This document shows positions 53,449 through 64,000 of a DNA stretch of 64,000 nt, piece after piece; the first letter of the stretch is position 1; each line of letters starts with the position of its first letter. Origin of the DNA: Dendrophyllia cribrosa (Eukaryota > Cnidaria > Anthozoa > Scleractinia > Dendrophylliidae). The DNA is taken from positions 62,001-126,000 of the forward strand of contig JAJLRJ010000006.1 of NCBI GenBank assembly GCA_024195265.1, in the 5' to 3' direction. The notes under the pieces are model-generated. The model searched no databases and had not been told where the DNA came from. It saw nothing but the letters and a program-made list of their open reading frames with translations. The position numbers and the translations under genes were made by a program.

Positions 53449-56400
53449 CTTTGACAGGGTTAGGATAAGGATTCCAAACCTCTGGTGCAGAGATCGCTGA
53501 TCCGGTTATAATAGGTAATGCGGGCTTTATCGCTGTAAAGTCGTTGATAACACTACTAGTAGACAGTGCAACTGGTCTTTGGTTTAAATGGCACTTGCCT
53601 ACAAAATATACAAATTTCGTTATTCGAAATCGCGGTTGAATATCATTAGTCGAGTTTGATGGTGGTCTGGAATCACTAAAACAAAACATAAATTATATTT
53701 GATGATTTGGTTACCACAGTATTTCCGTAAGGGTTATTACTGAATAAATAAATGACGATTCAATTTTAGTTGAGGATTGTTACTTTTAATAAATATAAAA
53801 TAATTCACTCGTAGGTGCTATTTTATCTTAATAAACCATTATTAAATACAAGATCTTTAATCGCATACCGATAGCAGGTCGATTGCGTTCACTTTACCTT
53901 TGCTGGTTTCTTTCTGACAGCATTCATCGTCGATTGCGTTCACTTTACCTTTGCTGGTTTTTTTCTGACAGCATTCATCGTCGTTTGCCAGCACTGAAGT
54001 TGCGCGAACTGGATAATTTTCAACAACAATATTCGTAAGAAAGTCAAATTCCGATGGTTGGGGATCAAAGTAATCTTCCGCTAATAAAGAGAAAAGAAAA
54101 CATGTATTAAGTTAATAGAATCGGTTGGTTCTTGAAAAGTACGCTTTACCGAAGATAAATCTGCAGCTTTTGAAAGCCTGTAAAGACCGCACGTTTCAAT
54201 GGACGCAGGTTATTCGCGCTCATACCAAATGTAAACAATAACAAGAACAACTGTCACTGGCCTGCAGACAAACGGTGCGTTTACTAGATGCAAGTCGTAA
54301 CAAAAAAAGCAATAAAATACAAGTTACAAGTTGGGACCGAAGGGAGTTACAATTCGATGATAAGTTACCTCTAAACAAAGGGAAATAACTTTCTTGGTGA
54401 TTTGTTTTCTTCTTCGATTGTCTTGGAAACTTCAAGTCACCATTTTGGTTTTCTTGACACTGTTTAGTTCCTCCGTTGTTTTCTGCGGCATGCTTAGCGA
54501 TAAGAAGATCTTCTGTCAGATTTTCACGGCATGTGGTGTGGTTTGAAGAAATTGATTGTCCTAAAGAAAAAAGAAACAAATCTATTTTTGTGTTTTCACT
54601 GACAAAAGGCAAGAGCTATTGAAAAAGATAAAGAAACAGACTAAACAATTATTTAAACTGTGCACAATGATTATTATGTAAAAAGATTTCAATTTTAAAG
54701 GTGTAAGAATATTTGAGACTTCCAGTCGTCAAGTAGGCTTTTATCCTTCTACCAACGTACGTGGTGTGCGCGGATAGGCGTGGACGCACGGCAAAAAGCT
54801 GAAAATCGGGCCTAATTATGATATTGATATCTTACCTTTAAGGCTGGTTAAACCTGCTTTACTGGCACTCAGTAAGTTTTGTAAGTGAACAGCCTGCTGG
54901 GAAATAGTCACACTCCCCTGGGTGATTTCCTCCCTAATCGTTCCCAGTCTCTCACGCAGGATTTTTACTTCCTCTTTGATTGAAGAGCTCATTGCGTTTA
55001 ATTTAACCTCATATTCTGAAATCATGGCAATAAACAAACTGAGTAAAGAAATCATAATGACATGTTGCCTCCATCCAAAAGAATGTTTGAAACATAAGAG
55101 GTAAGGTAGCATTTGTTTTGCGCGGAGAATCTAAGTAAAACATGGATTTTATTTTAAAAGAAAACGAGTGCGGCAAGTGTACAGTTTATTCTGTTGAATA
55201 AGTGATCATCCATGTTACCGTTGGAGTTGGTTTGCTTCACTGAGTTTTCCACACTCATCCTTGTTACCCTCTCTCGCAAGATTTCAATTTCCTCCTCAAG
55301 ACACACATTTTTCTTGTTCAATTTGACTTCTCGTTCTGAAAATAAAAAAACAAGAGCTAACATGAAGCTTTAAGAGAACAATGCAGATCAAAAGTCGGAA
55401 TTAAATCGCTGCCGAGATAAAAAGGACTGGATACCAGTGTTCCTGCTAACTAAAGTTTGACGATTCTCCAGAAACGGAATTCCGTTCAAAATTAAATTAC
55501 AAGGATCGAGTAACATGATAAGAATTAAGTGAAATATTGATCCTCGCAGTGTGCTCTCAACTTAAGCAGTTGAAAAAACAACCTGAAAAAAAAAATCGGA
55601 CTTGAACGGGATTCGAACCCGACAAAAATCAGGCTTGAACGGGATTTGAACCCGTTTTTGAAGGGAAACGTTATAGGGTAGACCTCGTGTTTCCTTTTCG
55701 TGATGTATTTTAATCCAGTTTATTTTCTTATTCTTTCGTTTCTGTATATTTATACACTTTAATTTGTATATTGTTAAACATCATGAATAAACCAGTATTG
55801 TATTGTATCAAGAGATTATAATTGGACAGAGTCCAATTATTTTCTCTTGATTGTATTGTATGAGCTTGCGATATTTCACTCATGTTTATCCGCAGTTCAA
55901 ATATATGATTTTCATATATTCGCATTCATATATATTCACTATCATCGGGTATATTGCGAACTTACAATTGACCATCTATCCATGTGGCTTGGTAGCTCAG
56001 TGAATAGAGCATTGCACCGGTGTCGCAAGGTCATGGGTTTGAATCCCGTTCAATTCTGCAAGCCTGAATTTTTTTCAGATTGCTTTTTCAACTGCTTAAG
56101 TTGAGAGCGCACTGCGAGGATCAATATTTCACTCAATAATAATAATAATTATAATAATAACAATAACAATAATAACAACCTTCGATGTTGTTGTATGTAG
56201 GCGTTTGTCGGCCGCTCGGCTAAAAGGGGAAAATCTTTTTGGATGTACGCATACGGCTATTGCATTTCTATTGAGTATCGATGATTCGATTTAAATTTAA
56301 ATTCGGTCATTTTAGTCTCTCAAGTGCTTACCCTTTGTTGTTTGTAGTTCTTTCTTCAATTCTTCAAGTTCTGCGTTCTTTTTTAGAAAATTTCCGTTGG

Positions 56401-57554
56401 CCACGAAAGTGGCCATTTTCACCCTGGTTAGCTGCTGTAGAGTTTCTTCCATTTTCTGTTGAAACTCGTTTTCTCTTCTCTGGACATTCATTTCTAACTC
56501 GGACAGCTTGTCTTTGAGATAAGCGATATTATTGTTCTTTTCTGAATAAAGAAAAAGGAGAAACAACAATTGCGGTCAAAAGAGCGCACGAGTTTAGTTC
56601 GTGATTCCTCAGATGATGGAATAAATTCATCTCCTTACCATAACACTCTGACTGAAGAACAGCTATTTCCTCTGTGAGGTCTTTTTGTGTCTAACGATAG
56701 AAAACATTGTTTTAGCGTAAATGCAAGCTTGGCACAGTTAACATAGTGGAAATCGAGTTATTACCAACAATGTTGTATAAGGAAAAATATTTCATGTATA
56801 GGAAGTGCTAAACTTATTTCTTGTAAAAAAAATATATTCCGGAAAGGTTACCGAGCAAACTTTCCAGTCAAAGAAGATTTTTTTTGCATTCTTTTTCTAC
56901 TGATCAGTTCTATCGGTTCGATTTTACGTAGCATTCCAATTTCCGCTAGGCTGCACAAGCTAAGAACAACAACAAAAACACTGACATTCTTTCCATACTG
57001 AATGCTTTCAAAACTTTGCGTCATAACTGCAATACAGCATTTGCGCGCGCTTTCTCCTTCTGTTGAAAAATATCATGAATAAGATAAAGGATAAAAAAGA
57101 AAGAAATTTGTTGGTTATAACTGAACTTATGGCACCGCGCTAACTTCTTATTGAAAAGACAACTTATTTTAGTTAGTATATAATAGGGACTGAGCAGATT
57201 GTTTTCTATACTGAAATCAAAGTTTAATAACTGCGCATTTAAAAAAACTTCAGTAAGGCCGGATAGCGAACTTCTTTTACGGGGTAGTAAACACAAAATA
57301 CAATTTTTATCTCAAGGAACAGAGAAAAATAATTGGGGACCACCCACCTTGTGGGACACCAGGCGTGTCCTATTTGAAACCTCACGTGACTCATAGTTAT
57401 TTGTGAGATGACCAACCGTACTTCCGCTCTCTCCATTACAAAGAAAATTCTGAGAAACAGAATCTCCCGCAAGGTCAGCGCCACCTAGAACTGCTGTGTT
57501 ATACGAATAGTTAGAAACACTGCCTGGAGTACTTGATGAATATGGAGAATACAT
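53449..57554 (-). CDS. Gene B, 5' exons: coiled-coil region
   Basis: Exons: 57554-57348, 56690-56639, 56541-56332, 55335-55219, 55015-54836, 54560-54369, 54080-53949 (or to 53898), 53598-53449. After exon 2 every junction is phase 1, so exons are interchangeable cassettes. Exon 1 starts at ATG 57554 (MYSPYSSSTPGS), Ser/Tyr/Asn-rich with no signal peptide. Exons 2-5 form heptad-type coiled coils (LKDKLSELEMNV, EEIEILRERV, EEVKILRERLG); exons 4 and 5 are duplicates of each other. Exons 6-8 are polar and low complexity with CREN and DDECCQK segments. Exon 8 shares the HLNQRP / YLNHRP start with the triplicated exon at 51-53.4 kb. With the 3' exons the product would be about 600 aa. Without a signal peptide it would be tail-anchored with the coiled coil in the cytosol. 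Family not recognised. Confidence 0.55.
53881..53982. repeat. 51-bp tandem duplication across a splice donor
   Basis: Two copies at 51-bp spacing contain the end of the 54080-53949 exon (DDECCQK.TSK) plus its GTAAAG donor. Using the second donor adds 17 in-frame codons. The copies differ by one or two bases. Confidence 0.9.
55527..56133. mobile_element. Inverted pair of tRNA-derived SINEs
   Basis: Outer arms of about 60-70 bp (GAAATATTGATCCTCGCAGT and complement) enclose tRNA-like sequence in both orientations. On the plus strand 55986-56062 has A box TAGCTCAGTGAATAGAGC and B box GGGTTTGAATCCCG, with ends GGCTTG/CAAGCC that pair like an acceptor stem. The left half has two reverse B boxes (CGGGATTCGAACCCG). 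It is not called a tRNA gene because the anticodon arm is poor and the sequence continues as a SINE body. It lies in the gene B intron between exons 3 and 4. Confidence 0.75.
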
Positions 57555-57599
57555 ATTTTCGCTCTGCGACAATAAGCGCTCAACACAATTCGGAAAAAA

Positions 57600-58060
57600 A
57601 AATGTGTTTTTGCAGTTGTTATGACAACGCCATTAATAAACACTAGTGCCGGGGAAGTGACGTCTATATAAAGAAGGATATAAAAGCCTGGGTAGTAGCA
57701 TAGATGGCTCTCGGGCCTCGGCTGTACAACCACTCCAAAGAGACTATCTCCATTTGGCGACTACTTTATGAAATCCCATTTCTTGATTTGAGACATGCAC
57801 TCAGCGACCATGTCCCTTCAGCGACCTTTCCTTCGTTATATTTTGAGACTCGCCCGACCTCTCGCAAGCAACATGCCCATGGCAATGGCTATAAGTTCTC
57901 TTTTTTCCCCTCGTACAATCCCACTGTGGAACAGCCTACCTATGTCTGCCATTAATGCAGAGTCAACTGCTGTTTTGCAAAGGAATGCTTTCCCATCTAT
58001 AAGACAATATTGTGCAGTGGTGTAATATGTTATTTTATTTTATTTAGTTGTTGTAGATAC
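57600..58060 (+). mobile_element. LINE reverse transcriptase C-terminal fragment
   Basis: A plus-strand frame near 57895-58022 reads FSPRTIPLWNSLP and continues for about 35 codons to a stop, the usual end of CR1/L2-like reverse transcriptases. It is frameshifted relative to the preceding part (57704 onward). It occupies most of the 825-bp space between gene B exon 1 and the divergent Rab gene. A 14-bp-arm hairpin (CAGGAGCCATAATC) follows at 58091-58124. Confidence 0.7.
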
Positions 58061-58378
58061 AGTATTATATTTGTAATCTATAATCTATAATCAGGAGCCA
58101 TAATCGTCCTTGATTATGGCTCCTGCTATAATCTCTTCGCATTCTCCCGTGATTGCGCACGCTTGTAGTAGTAGTGGTAATGCTTTGTGCTCCTTGGTCG
58201 CTCCTTCATCGCTAGTCCGGGAGGTAAAGTAATGAGTATGCAGTGAGGAAATGTACAATTATTTTCTCTTGACTCGTGCGATACGGTCTCAAGATACGGT
58301 CCCCCTTGTTGTCCCCCGTTGGAGGAGTAAGTTGGAGCGTAGAGCCCAATCCTGCTCGTCCGTGGTAGGTATTTTAGT

Positions 58379-61300
58379 ATGGAGGATGCGAAAGAGCATC
58401 TGTACAAAGTCCTTGTTATTGGAGAATACGGAGTTGGTGAGCTTTTTGCCGTTCTTTTAACTGTGAACTTTGATGAAGCGATCCTTATTTATTTCTCTTC
58501 CTTTTCTTTTTCAGGGAAGGTAAGCACAGTGACCGATTTTGAGTTTTAGGATACTTCCGCTATCAGCAGTCGACCAAATATAAACCTTACTTCACTTTCA
58601 GGATATCAGTTGCAGAATATTGTCCTTGCATTTGTATGTTTATATCTCAAGTGCTAAAGGTTGATTGTGTTGTTTATTCTTTTTTTTTTAATCTCCAAGA
58701 CATCGATTATCCGCAGGTACACTGAAGGTAAGCTTAATGATAGAAACAGCAAAGTTTATTTTGTTCTGCAAAGGCAGAATCATCTTTGCCAGCGAAACTC
58801 GTGACTTGTCTATTTAACGTGGTAGCACTGGCAGCTTTGTTTATTATAGGCAGAAAATGCCATCGACGAACACGAAATTGTTTTCATTGATGATGTATTA
58901 TAGCGTTAATTGAAGTCATAAACAAGCTGAAACAAGGCACGTAACTTAATAGAAATTGTCATTTTAATAGAGCCCTGACTGTTTTTTTTTTTATTAATGA
59001 AAACCCACCAAACAGGTTTTTTCATGTTTTTCTGGTATCTTATCCAACCTGTCAATTCTATATGGGATCCCCCCCCCCCAAGTCTTTCTGAAAATCCAGT
59101 GGGTTGCCTCATGGCTGTAGCCTGCAGACAGGCTTCCAGTCAGACAGCGGGGTCATACGAATAAGGGAAACCTGTACGCAACCTTCAAAATCGCGGCTGC
59201 CGCCCACAAGAACCCGCGGATTCCTTAGCTTGTCAACTGTCAAATTTTAACCGTTCGCAGGCTAAGTTAACGACAGAAGTGATAATTTAGGAGGAGAGAA
59301 ACAAATTTAGCCCTTTGAAATATATTTTTTTCAGTTCATGTAAAAATGTTGCAATTTGCATATGTCAAAAGTAATTTGAAACCTTTCCCTGAGTAACGCA
59401 TAACACAGCTATTTCAGAAAACATCTCACGATCAGACACCACGAAAATATATCCAATTTTTTTCCTCTGTATCCGATACATAGAAAAGAAAATTAAATGA
59501 AAAAGTGATTGCTTTAAGGTTATTTTAGCCCAAGAAACATTCACTAGTGCTTTGCATCTAAAATTTGGAAGCAGACACTTGATTCTGAAGCTGGTGTGCA
59601 GGCTCCCCTTTGCCGGCACTTCACGCCATTAAATAGCGCCCCTCCAGCCCAGGAGCCTGTTTGCAGGCTATCATGGCTGTGTCCTATGTAACTTATAGGG
59701 TGCTGTTTTTTGTTCACATCAGGTTATTTTTCACCAAACTATAAGCTAACCATTGGGGTTGACTTCGCTTTGAAAGTTATTTACTGGGATGAAAAGACAA
59801 AGATTAATTTACAGCTTTGGTAAGTACATCATTCTATAAAGTTGGGTGACAATGTGTACAGTATGTGCTTAATTTTGCACATGATATAACAATTATTAAT
59901 GTCTATACTGCAAGGGAAAGGGGAGGGGGGGGAGGGGAGGGGGGGTATTCAGATGGGATTCAAGTAATGGAGAAGTTCAAATAAAGGCTCAATACTGCCC
60001 AAAAGAACACCACAATATGGATCCTCACGTGCAATCCAAAATTAATCATTTATATCAGCCCACCAACCCCCACAATCCTTCATACCTCACCATCACTTTT
60101 GTCCCACCTGCTTTTGCTTTGTTTTTGTCAGCTAATATTACTGTATGTTGATAGTGAACTGGTTTGAAGTGGAGCCACAAATGGCAATTGTAAACAAGCA
60201 ACTCTTTCTCTTTATTTTTCAGGGATGTTGCTGGTCATGAAAGGTTTGGTCACATGACCAGAGTATACTACAAGTATGCGTAAGTGAACTTGTGTGAACA
60301 TTTTCTGTTTTGTAAAAGACATGAAGTGGTAAAAAAAAATTTCAATATGATATAATTATAGTTATGGCATTTTATTTTACCAGAACATTTCTTGTTTTAA
60401 TAGAAGAAATTAATTCACATGAAATTAGGGACCAGGTGTCCTCAGACACCAACTTTCATGTTGAGAGTCCGACATTCTAGCCACTTGATTACCGTGGCTT
60501 CACATTCAACTTGATATCAAACATCGACAGGCTGTTAAAACTGTAATTCTGGGCCCTTGTTTTTTTATGTAGATGTAAATTACAGGGTCCCTATTGATAC
60601 CAGCTTAATTGCTGATTGGGCTACCCTGGCTAAATATTTTTTACAAACAAATATCCGAGGATGCATGGCAAGTTGCAAATGAAAAATGTGTGAATTAGAA
60701 AATGGAACTAGCAATATTCCAACATTAAATAATAGTTTTTAGGAAAACAAACTGATTCCATTTTTCTTACAGAATTGCAGCAGTCATTGTTTTTGATTTA
60801 ACGAGGTAATCAATTTCTCTGTTTGTATGATATCTTTATTTTATTAAATGTCTTGAATACTAACGCTTTGACACCTCAACCCCTAAAACTGCCTGTGACG
60901 CAACCACGGTCCTTCTACCATTTGTGACATCATGCATCCCTTTTTATGACAAAAGATGTCCTTTGTACCTAACTCAAGCAGAAGGAAGAAATCTTTCAAA
61001 AAGTGCCCATTAAATGAGAGAGCTCTCGTGAATTGGGCCATATTTACACGCGAAAAACCTATCAGATTTGACAGGCAAAATTGAAGGAAAATCTGGTCTT
61101 CCTACCACTTGCCACTTCCTGTTTAAAAGTTTCACCTTCTTCAGCATTTCCTGGAAAACTTAAAATGGAATAAGAAGGGAAAAGAACAGGGAGTAGAAAG
61201 AAGAAAAAGAAAAGTCAAGCTTCTGGTGTTTTTTTCTTGTTCAAAAACTTATATCTCAAAATTTTGCTTTGTGCACATGCCTGAAACTAAAAGTCAATTT

Positions 61301-62674
61301 ATTTGACCGCGAACAAAAAAGCTTAGGTTTCATGTTGCAAACAACGTTTTGGACAGTTTGCTAGCAATTTGCCTCCACAGCAATAAAAAACAGCATTAAT
61401 GGCTTTAAATTGACGTTTTCTGCAAATTCTCTAGGAGTCAATGGGTTAAAAATTAGTAATTTTGTTATCTTGCATATCAAAATAATATATTCAGTGACAA
61501 TCTCCTCAGTTGACTTTACATATGTATTTTATCTACAGTGTACATAATTTAATAATTATGTAGCTCAGTTTGCATACAAGGTCATGCTTCAAGACCTGTT
61601 GAAGATGAAAATGTTTTTTTTTTTTTTTACAAAATGTAAGATTTCTAATATGTTTATAACTGCTAAAGTTGCTAAAATTGCATTTGCTAGTTGGCAGGAG
61701 CATTCTACTGGAATTGCATGGTGGTGAGATTGAATCCTGTTCAAGTCTGATTTTTTTTCACGCTTTCTTTGCAACTGCTGCTGTTTATGTATAACTATAC
61801 ATTAGTTATACATAAACACAAGCCTACATATTTAATAGATTTCATTGGTTATTCATGACACAAGTTTCTGACAGAAGCTTTTATTTATTTTTATTATTTC
61901 AATTAAAACAGACCAGCTACTTTTGAAGCCGTTCTCAAGGTAGGATTTAATACTAACAGTACATTTGTCTTTATTTGTCTTTATTTGTACGTTTGGCTTT
62001 ATTTTTAGAAGACATCTCGAAGCGAACAAGCGGCGAAAATCGAAGAAAGTCAACGAGTAACAGATGAAACGATCGAACTAGAACGGCGATAAACGAATGT
62101 ACAATGTCACGGTAATATGACGCCAAGCACGTGCTGGCTTCATTAAACTATATTAACCATATTAACATCACTTAATACTAACAGTACATTTGTCAATAAA
62201 ATGTAACATCACTATAATGCAATAGCTCACAGCAGGCCAATGTGTTAATTATTCTTTGCCTATTTACCTACATACTTTATGGACCAATGAAAACAATACT
62301 CTAAATTTAAGAGGTAAAAACTTCCCTAAGTGACTTTTTTGGTCAATTTCAGTATTGGTCTCAAATAGCACTCTTCCATCAAAGAAATAACATTTTTTTT
62401 ATTTTCATCACCAGTGGCACTGGGATGTGAATCAAAAAGTGATGTTGACAAATGAGAAGCCAATTCCTGTTATTTTGCTGGCGAACAAAGTAAGACAGCA
62501 TTTAATATGTAGTAATTACACTTGTCTATTAATTTTTTTTTGCCATCGAAAATGTCTATGAAATTGAAATAATAATAATCTAATAATGGAATCTTTGCAG
62601 TGTGACTTGGACGAGTGTCCATATGATGAGGAAAAGTTAAATCAATTTTGCCAAGAACATGGGTTTGTTGGTTG
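58379..62674 (+). CDS. Rab32/38-like small GTPase (3' partial)
   Basis: Exons: 58379-58436, 58515-58519 (5 nt), 58700-58727, 59723-59819, 60223-60279, 60773-60805, 61912-61939, 62415-62489, 62601-62674; more lie beyond the window. Rab32/38 GTPases direct traffic to lysosome-related organelles and mitochondria-ER contacts. The 151 codons seen include the P-loop GEYGVGKTS (15-23), switch I T40 with TIGVDFALKV, WDVAG at 63-67, RVYYKYA, FDLTRPATFEAVLKW and NKCD (126-129). The WD(I/V)AG box and TFEAVLKW are typical of the Rab32 branch. Oddities: a 5-nt exon supplies parts of the GK codons, and the catalytic Gln after WDVAG is His (H68). The start ATG has A at -3 and G at +4. The C-terminal hypervariable tail and prenylation cysteines are not in the window. 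Confidence 0.88.
60862..61446. mobile_element. Degenerate piggyBac-type MITE in Rab intron 6
   Basis: The right tip AGGAGTCAATGGGTTAA matches the 23.5 kb element's end; the left tip (TTTGACACCTCAACCCC) is decayed. The interior has no coding sequence. The rest of this intron holds a possible SINE remnant at 61700-61770 (GATTGAATCCTGTTCAAG). Confidence 0.45.
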
Positions 62675-62933
62675 GTATGTATCACATTTATTAAATTTTA
62701 TTTAACTTACATGTAGCTGAACTTTATATCTTGACATTAAACCCCCTAAAACAATGTAATAAATTCAGGGGGACATTGTTCTGGCTGATAAATCATGTTT
62801 TCTCAAGTATGCATGGAAGCTTCTGCTTTCATGCTTGTTTATTATCTTGAAAAAGTTACCAAAAACAATGAAAGGAAAGAAATATAAACTAAAGGAGAGA
62901 AAACAACAGCAAAAAAAACTCAAAGTTCCACTG

Positions 62934-63195
62934 TCAGCAGTTTGGTTTCCGCTCACACCATTCAACATAAGTTACAGTTTACTATAACTCAAAGCTCCAC
63001 CACCAGCAGTTTGGTTTCCGCTCACACCATTCAACATAAGTTACAGTTTACTATAACTCAAAGTTCAGCAGTTTGGTTTCCGCTCACACCATTCAACATA
63101 AGTTACAGTTTACTATAACTCAAAGTTCCTGCACCAGCAGCAGTTTGGTTTCCGCTCACACCATTCAACATAAGTTACAGTTTACTATAACAAGA
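62934..63195 (+). repeat. Tandem repeat derived from a LINE RT motif
   Basis: Four copies at 60-75 bp spacing of a unit whose plus-strand reading includes QQFGFRSHHST, the well-known QFGFR..HST block of LINE reverse transcriptases, followed by a stop in each copy. The array is therefore amplified LINE sequence. Confidence 0.75.
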
Positions 63196-63199
63196 GACA

Positions 63200-64000
63200 T
63201 GGAACATGAAATTAATAGACTGGTTGTTAAGGACCCTTCATGTTACAATCTTAGAAAATCTCTGAACATCAATGTAACCAGACCTAGAACTGAGCTGGGC
63301 CGTAGAACCTTTATACATAGAGCTGCAGTATAGACCTAGAACTGAGCTGGGCTGTAGAACCTTTATACATAGAGCTCCAGTATAGACCTAGAACTGAGCT
63401 GGGCTGTAGAACCTTTATACATAGAGCTGCAGTATAGACCTAGAACTGAGCTGGGCTGTAGAACCTTCATACATAGAGCTGCAGTAGACCTAGAACTGAG
63501 CTGGGCTGTAGAACCTTTATACATAGAGCTGCAGTAGACCTAGAACTGAGCTGGGCTGTAGAACCTTTATACATAGAGCTGCAATAGACCTAGAACTAAG
63601 CTGGGCTGTAGAACCTTTATACATGGAGCTGCAGTATAGACCTAGAACTGAGCTGGGCTGTAGAACCTTTATACATAGAGCTGCAATAGACCTAGAACTG
63701 AGCTGGGCTGTAGAACCTTTATACATAAAGCTGCAGTATAGACCTAGAACTGAGCTGGGCTGTTAGTAGAACCTTTATACATAGAGCTGCAGTATAGACC
63801 TAGAACTGAGCTGGGCTGTAGAACCTTTATACATAGAGCTGCAGTATAGACCTAGAACTGAGCTGGGCTGTAGAACCTTTATACATAGAGCTGCAGTATA
63901 GACCTAGAACTGAGCTGGGCTGTAGAACCTTTATACATAGAACTGCAATAGACCTAGAACTGAGCTGGGCTGTAGAACCTTTATACATAGAGCTGCAGTA
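63200..64000 (+). repeat. 52-bp minisatellite grown from a LINE C terminus
   Basis: 63200-63333 encodes YNLRKSLNINVTRPRTELG and RRTFIHRAAV, a typical LINE RT C-terminal segment. From 63281 the TRPRTELG..FIHRAA-coding DNA repeats about 14 times every 50-55 bp (CCTAGAACTGAGCTGGGC) to the window end. It lies in the Rab gene's intron 9. Confidence 0.8.

Noticed and set aside
55986..56062. tRNA gene on the plus strand
   Set aside because: A/B boxes and acceptor-like ends are present, but the anticodon arm is poor and it is embedded in a SINE foldback.

Overview
The window looks like nuclear DNA of a cnidarian, most likely an anthozoan such as a stony coral or anemone. It is AT-rich and intron-rich with GT/AG introns. 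Its genes have animal domain architectures (secreted alpha-carbonic anhydrase, three-dsRBD TRBP/PACT-like protein, Rab32/38-like GTPase, OPR/FASTK-like mitochondrial protein, tyrosinase exon). It is crowded with foldback DNA elements, tRNA-derived SINEs, LINE 3' ends and minisatellites. The organism call is an inference; exon structures were assembled by eye from reading frame, splice sites, intron phase and family motifs.

Layout. 1.25-7.06 kb (+): seven-exon secreted alpha-carbonic anhydrase. About 9.63-10.13 kb (+): orphan tyrosinase CuB exon. 11.37-12.77 kb (-): three-exon Ser/Thr-rich membrane protein ('gene A') with a 46-bp minisatellite just upstream. 15.3-18.5 kb: frameshifted non-LTR reverse transcriptase in AT-rich repeats. 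20.76-22.45 kb (-): OPR/FASTK-like protein, next to a piggyBac-type MITE. 24.95-36.18 kb (+): TRBP/PACT-like gene whose introns hold a Copia element interrupted by a LINE and a set of nested foldback elements. 36.9-37.7 kb: 47-bp minisatellite. 39.3-42.1 kb: nested DNA transposons. 42.7-57.55 kb (-): a long multi-exon gene ('gene B'), coiled-coil at its start and mucin-like/transmembrane at its end, with a 28-residue exon in three copies. 58.38-62.67 kb (+): Rab32/38-like gene, cut by the window edge, followed by LINE-derived tandem arrays.

The housekeeping genes look intact and unconnected to one another. The two minus-strand membrane proteins (A and B) are paralogs by their last two exons and are the least familiar coding content. 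In gene B several exon borders lie in or against simple repeats that themselves supply splice-site motifs: (GTAAT)n at donors, (CTGCAGA)n at an acceptor, and a 51-nt duplication carrying a second donor. The TRBP/PACT-like gene carries long inverted repeats in its introns, so its own pre-mRNA could form long double-stranded RNA, the ligand class of its protein. The Rab gene has a 5-nt exon inside the P-loop codons and histidine at the usual catalytic glutamine.
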